10,824 nt of DNA from Podochytrium sp. JEL0797 (Eukaryota; Chytridiomycota; Chytridiomycetes; Chytridiales; Chytriomycetaceae), in contig JADGJG010000928.1 in NCBI GenBank assembly GCA_027596195.1, positions 1 to 10,824 on the forward strand, given 5' to 3'. The notes beneath the pieces are model-generated. The model had not been told where the DNA came from, searched no databases, and was given only the letters and a program-made list of their open reading frames with translations. The translations under genes were made by a program, and so were the position numbers. Positions 9,021 to 10,824 of this stretch are shown piece by piece (positions within the stretch are counted from its first letter, which is position 1; every line of letters starts with the position of its first letter).

Positions 9021-9199
9021 TTCGTTTTGGTGAACTGATTTGTCGAGAAGTTTGGAATCAAAACAAAACAAATTATGAGATTCTGAAAAAGAATATGAGG
9101 AAAAAGAAATGGGAAAAAAATGAAAAAATTAATAATAGAAAGGAGAGAGAGGAGTGAAATCGATCATGAGGTTCTCGACTGAGATGAGAATCGCCGAAT
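9021..9199 (-). promoter_or_regulatory. 179-bp intergenic region with a pyrimidine-rich tract
   Basis: This gap lies between the stop of the orphan membrane-protein gene (9202-9200) and the glycosyltransferase ATG (9020). The sense (minus) strand carries a T/C-rich tract across about 9160-9075, ending in tttttcag. It could be promoter sequence or the end of a 5'-UTR intron; no coding exon with an ATG is visible upstream in frame. Base composition is seen directly, function is inferred. Confidence 0.35.
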
Positions 9200-10824
9200 T
9201 CAAGCCTCAACAACCACAACTTCCTCATCCACAACAACAAAAGACTCTTTCTCTTCCTCCACAGGCTTCACGTCACACGCAGCATCCCTGAACGTGGTAA
9301 AAAACATCGCATCATCAAACGCGTTGAGATTGGTGACGGCCAACACCGTCCCTTCGGACCCAATCTTCTGCACGCGAATACGGAACTCCTCTGCCGCCGT
9401 GCTCTCCTCCTCGTACATGAACGCGTTCACGCATTCGACCGAATCAAGGCAAACAACAACCGTATGGGCTCCTTCTTCGATGCGTTGAGCAGCCGTTTCG
9501 AGGCCTTCCGCAGATACGACAATCGAGACGTTGGCTTGCGGGAACTCGTTGTGGATCAAGTCGAGAACGTGCGTGCCGCGGTGAGCATCTGGAGTCGAAA
9601 GCGTGGCGTTGGACCACACAATCACGTTGCTGCAAGAACAAGTCCCGCCAGCCACGAGCAAGAGCATCTCGGGCATAAAAAGAATCACTGCGACGGCCAA
9701 CACGGCAACGAGGACGGCGAGGACGATGAGAATAATGTGACAGCTACAACCAGCGGCGGAATTTTTTTCCTTGGACGCAATTGTCGTGGAGTCGAGCGCG
9801 ATTTCTTTTGTGTGCGTAACGGTTGTCGTCGTTGAAACTGAAGTTGAAGTGGCAGACGCATCTGAGGCATCGATTTCCTTGCTTGGTTCGCTTCCCACCG
9901 CCTCAACCGACGCGATAGACGCAACAGTGATGTCTTGGTTTGTAGCCTCAATCGCGACGTCTTTGGTCTCGTGAATCACGTTCTTGACTGGCGCGTCTGT
10001 AGCAAGCCCTCGAACGGCAACTTCCTCCACAACTATGTCAGACGCGACTTCGAAGACTTTTTTGGACTCAAAACCCTCGGTGACTTGCTCCGCGGAGCCT
10101 TGACCAGCCACAACCGTCCCAGTGGTGTCAACAACAACGATTTCCCGGACTTGAGACTGGCCAACTGCATCTTGAATGACGATCTCAATGCCCTTGCTTT
10201 CGACGAACGCACTCGCTTCGACAGACACCACGGCATCGAGTTCTGGAGCGACACTCTCCTCCATAAGCGTCTGAGGCATGGATTCAACGACTTGATCTGT
10301 CGCGACGGCGCCCACTTGCTCCACGGATACCACCGCGGACACAGCAGTGCCCACCACCTCAATCACAACGCTTTCTTGGACCTCCGCATCGGCGATGATC
10401 TGATTCACTGTCTCATTCGCGACGTTCCTGGTTTTGGACACTGAGAGGTCCTCAACGATAACCACATTCAATTCAATCCCGGCGGCAGGTTGCGAATCAG
10501 AAACATCCCCCACACAAATCGATTCCTTCACACCAACAGCAACGGATTCACCCTCTATAAAATATAAATAGGGGTTAAATAGAAGGGAATAATAAAATGC
10601 ACGAGGAGAAACGCACCTGCAACACCCCGAGTTAGCGTGAAAACAACGCCCTCCCTGTCAGGCTCGACAGATTCTTCCATGACATTCTCAGACACCAACA
10701 CGGGTGCACCAGCTCCCACGGGGGTGAGTTCCGCAACGGCACCCTCGGTGGTAATCGCAGAAATTCCTCTCTCGACGGGGACAACCACTTCAGTCGCAAT
10801 CTCGGACACCTCACTCGCAACAGG
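9200..10824 (-). CDS. Orphan single-pass membrane protein, Val/Ala/Glu-rich, 5' end missing
   Basis: I do not recognise this family. Exons 10824-10617 and 10554-9200, separated by a 62-bp intron, give 520 residues; the frame is open to the right edge, so the N-terminus or further exons lie outside. Residues 1 to about 330 are low-complexity, rich in Val, Ala, Glu, Ser and Thr, without exact tandem repeats and ending in a Ser/Thr run. One membrane segment of about 25-30 residues (about 342-371) follows. CSC motifs stand on both sides (339-341 and 375-377). The C-terminal 120 residues have alternating strand- and helix-like stretches: VIVWSN, VSIVVSAEG, HTVVVCLDS and TVLAVTN separated by helical segments, suggesting a small alpha/beta domain. 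The last 15 residues are acidic and Val-rich. The coding reading is supported by in-phase splicing and a 1.36-kb open exon. Function is unknown; a membrane-anchored stalk with a globular domain is the simplest picture. Confidence 0.72.

Noticed and set aside
8880..9071. Stand-alone small protein of 63 residues upstream of the glycosyltransferase
   Set aside because: Its start codon is TTG. The part from ATG 9020 is better explained as exon 1, joining in phase 1 to the large exon through good splice sites at 8950 and 8848.
9240..9640. C-terminal domain of the orphan protein as a TIR or Rossmann enzyme domain
   Set aside because: The alternation of strands and helices fits many alpha/beta folds. 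No TIR catalytic Glu context and no glycine-rich nucleotide-binding loop could be placed with confidence.
9935..10444. 169-codon plus-strand frame, His- and Asp-rich, opposite the orphan membrane protein
   Set aside because: It mirrors the Val/Ala/Glu-rich codons of the minus-strand gene, whose frame is longer, spliced in phase and ends in a coherent membrane segment and domain.
1..10824. tRNA, rRNA, transposon, viral or CRISPR elements
   Set aside because: I found no cloverleaf-like pattern, no rRNA signature, no transposase or reverse-transcriptase motifs, no terminal repeats and no spaced direct repeats by reading both strands.

Overview
The window is eukaryotic nuclear DNA, most likely from a fungus and, as an inference, an early-diverging (chytrid-like) one. 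Five protein genes lie head to tail on the minus strand. Four of them show recognisable domains and the fifth is an orphan. All are interrupted by short GT-AG introns, mostly 50 to 103 bp with one of 213 bp. The NSF/Sec18 and Crooked-neck/Clf1 proteins read like their fungal orthologues, for example in the DELD Walker B of Sec18. The gene density is high: gaps between coding regions are 39, 101, 268 and 179 bp, and no gene-free stretch exceeds 300 bp.

In transcription order, from high to low coordinates, the layout is as follows. (1) 10824-9200 is the 3' part of a gene for a Val/Ala/Glu-rich protein with one transmembrane segment and a small C-terminal alpha/beta-like domain; I recognise no family, and its 5' end is outside the window. 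(2) 9020-6224 encodes an 897-residue secretory-pathway protein that I read as three glycosyltransferase-like modules in tandem. The first keeps an acidic Asp-Asp-Asp motif. The middle (GT2-like) and last (GT64/exostosin-like) modules have altered DXD sites. (3) 5955-3422 is Crooked-neck/Clf1, a HAT-repeat spliceosome scaffold. (4) 3320-1832 is a four-membrane-span DHHC protein S-acyltransferase of the Erf2 type. (5) 1792-52 is the N domain and most of the D1 ATPase of NSF/Sec18; the D2 domain lies beyond the left edge.

The genes are not an obvious functional cluster. Three of the products act in or on the secretory membrane system (glycosyltransferase, acyltransferase, NSF), but nothing in the sequence shows that this is more than chance. 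I found no RNA gene that I can firmly support, no mobile element and no CRISPR array. The most unusual items are the triple glycosyltransferase-like protein, the orphan membrane protein with CxC motifs on both flanks of its membrane segment, and the 39-bp gap with out-of-frame ATGs in front of NSF. All exon boundaries were worked out by eye from reading frame, splice signals and family alignment, and the phases are consistent throughout.
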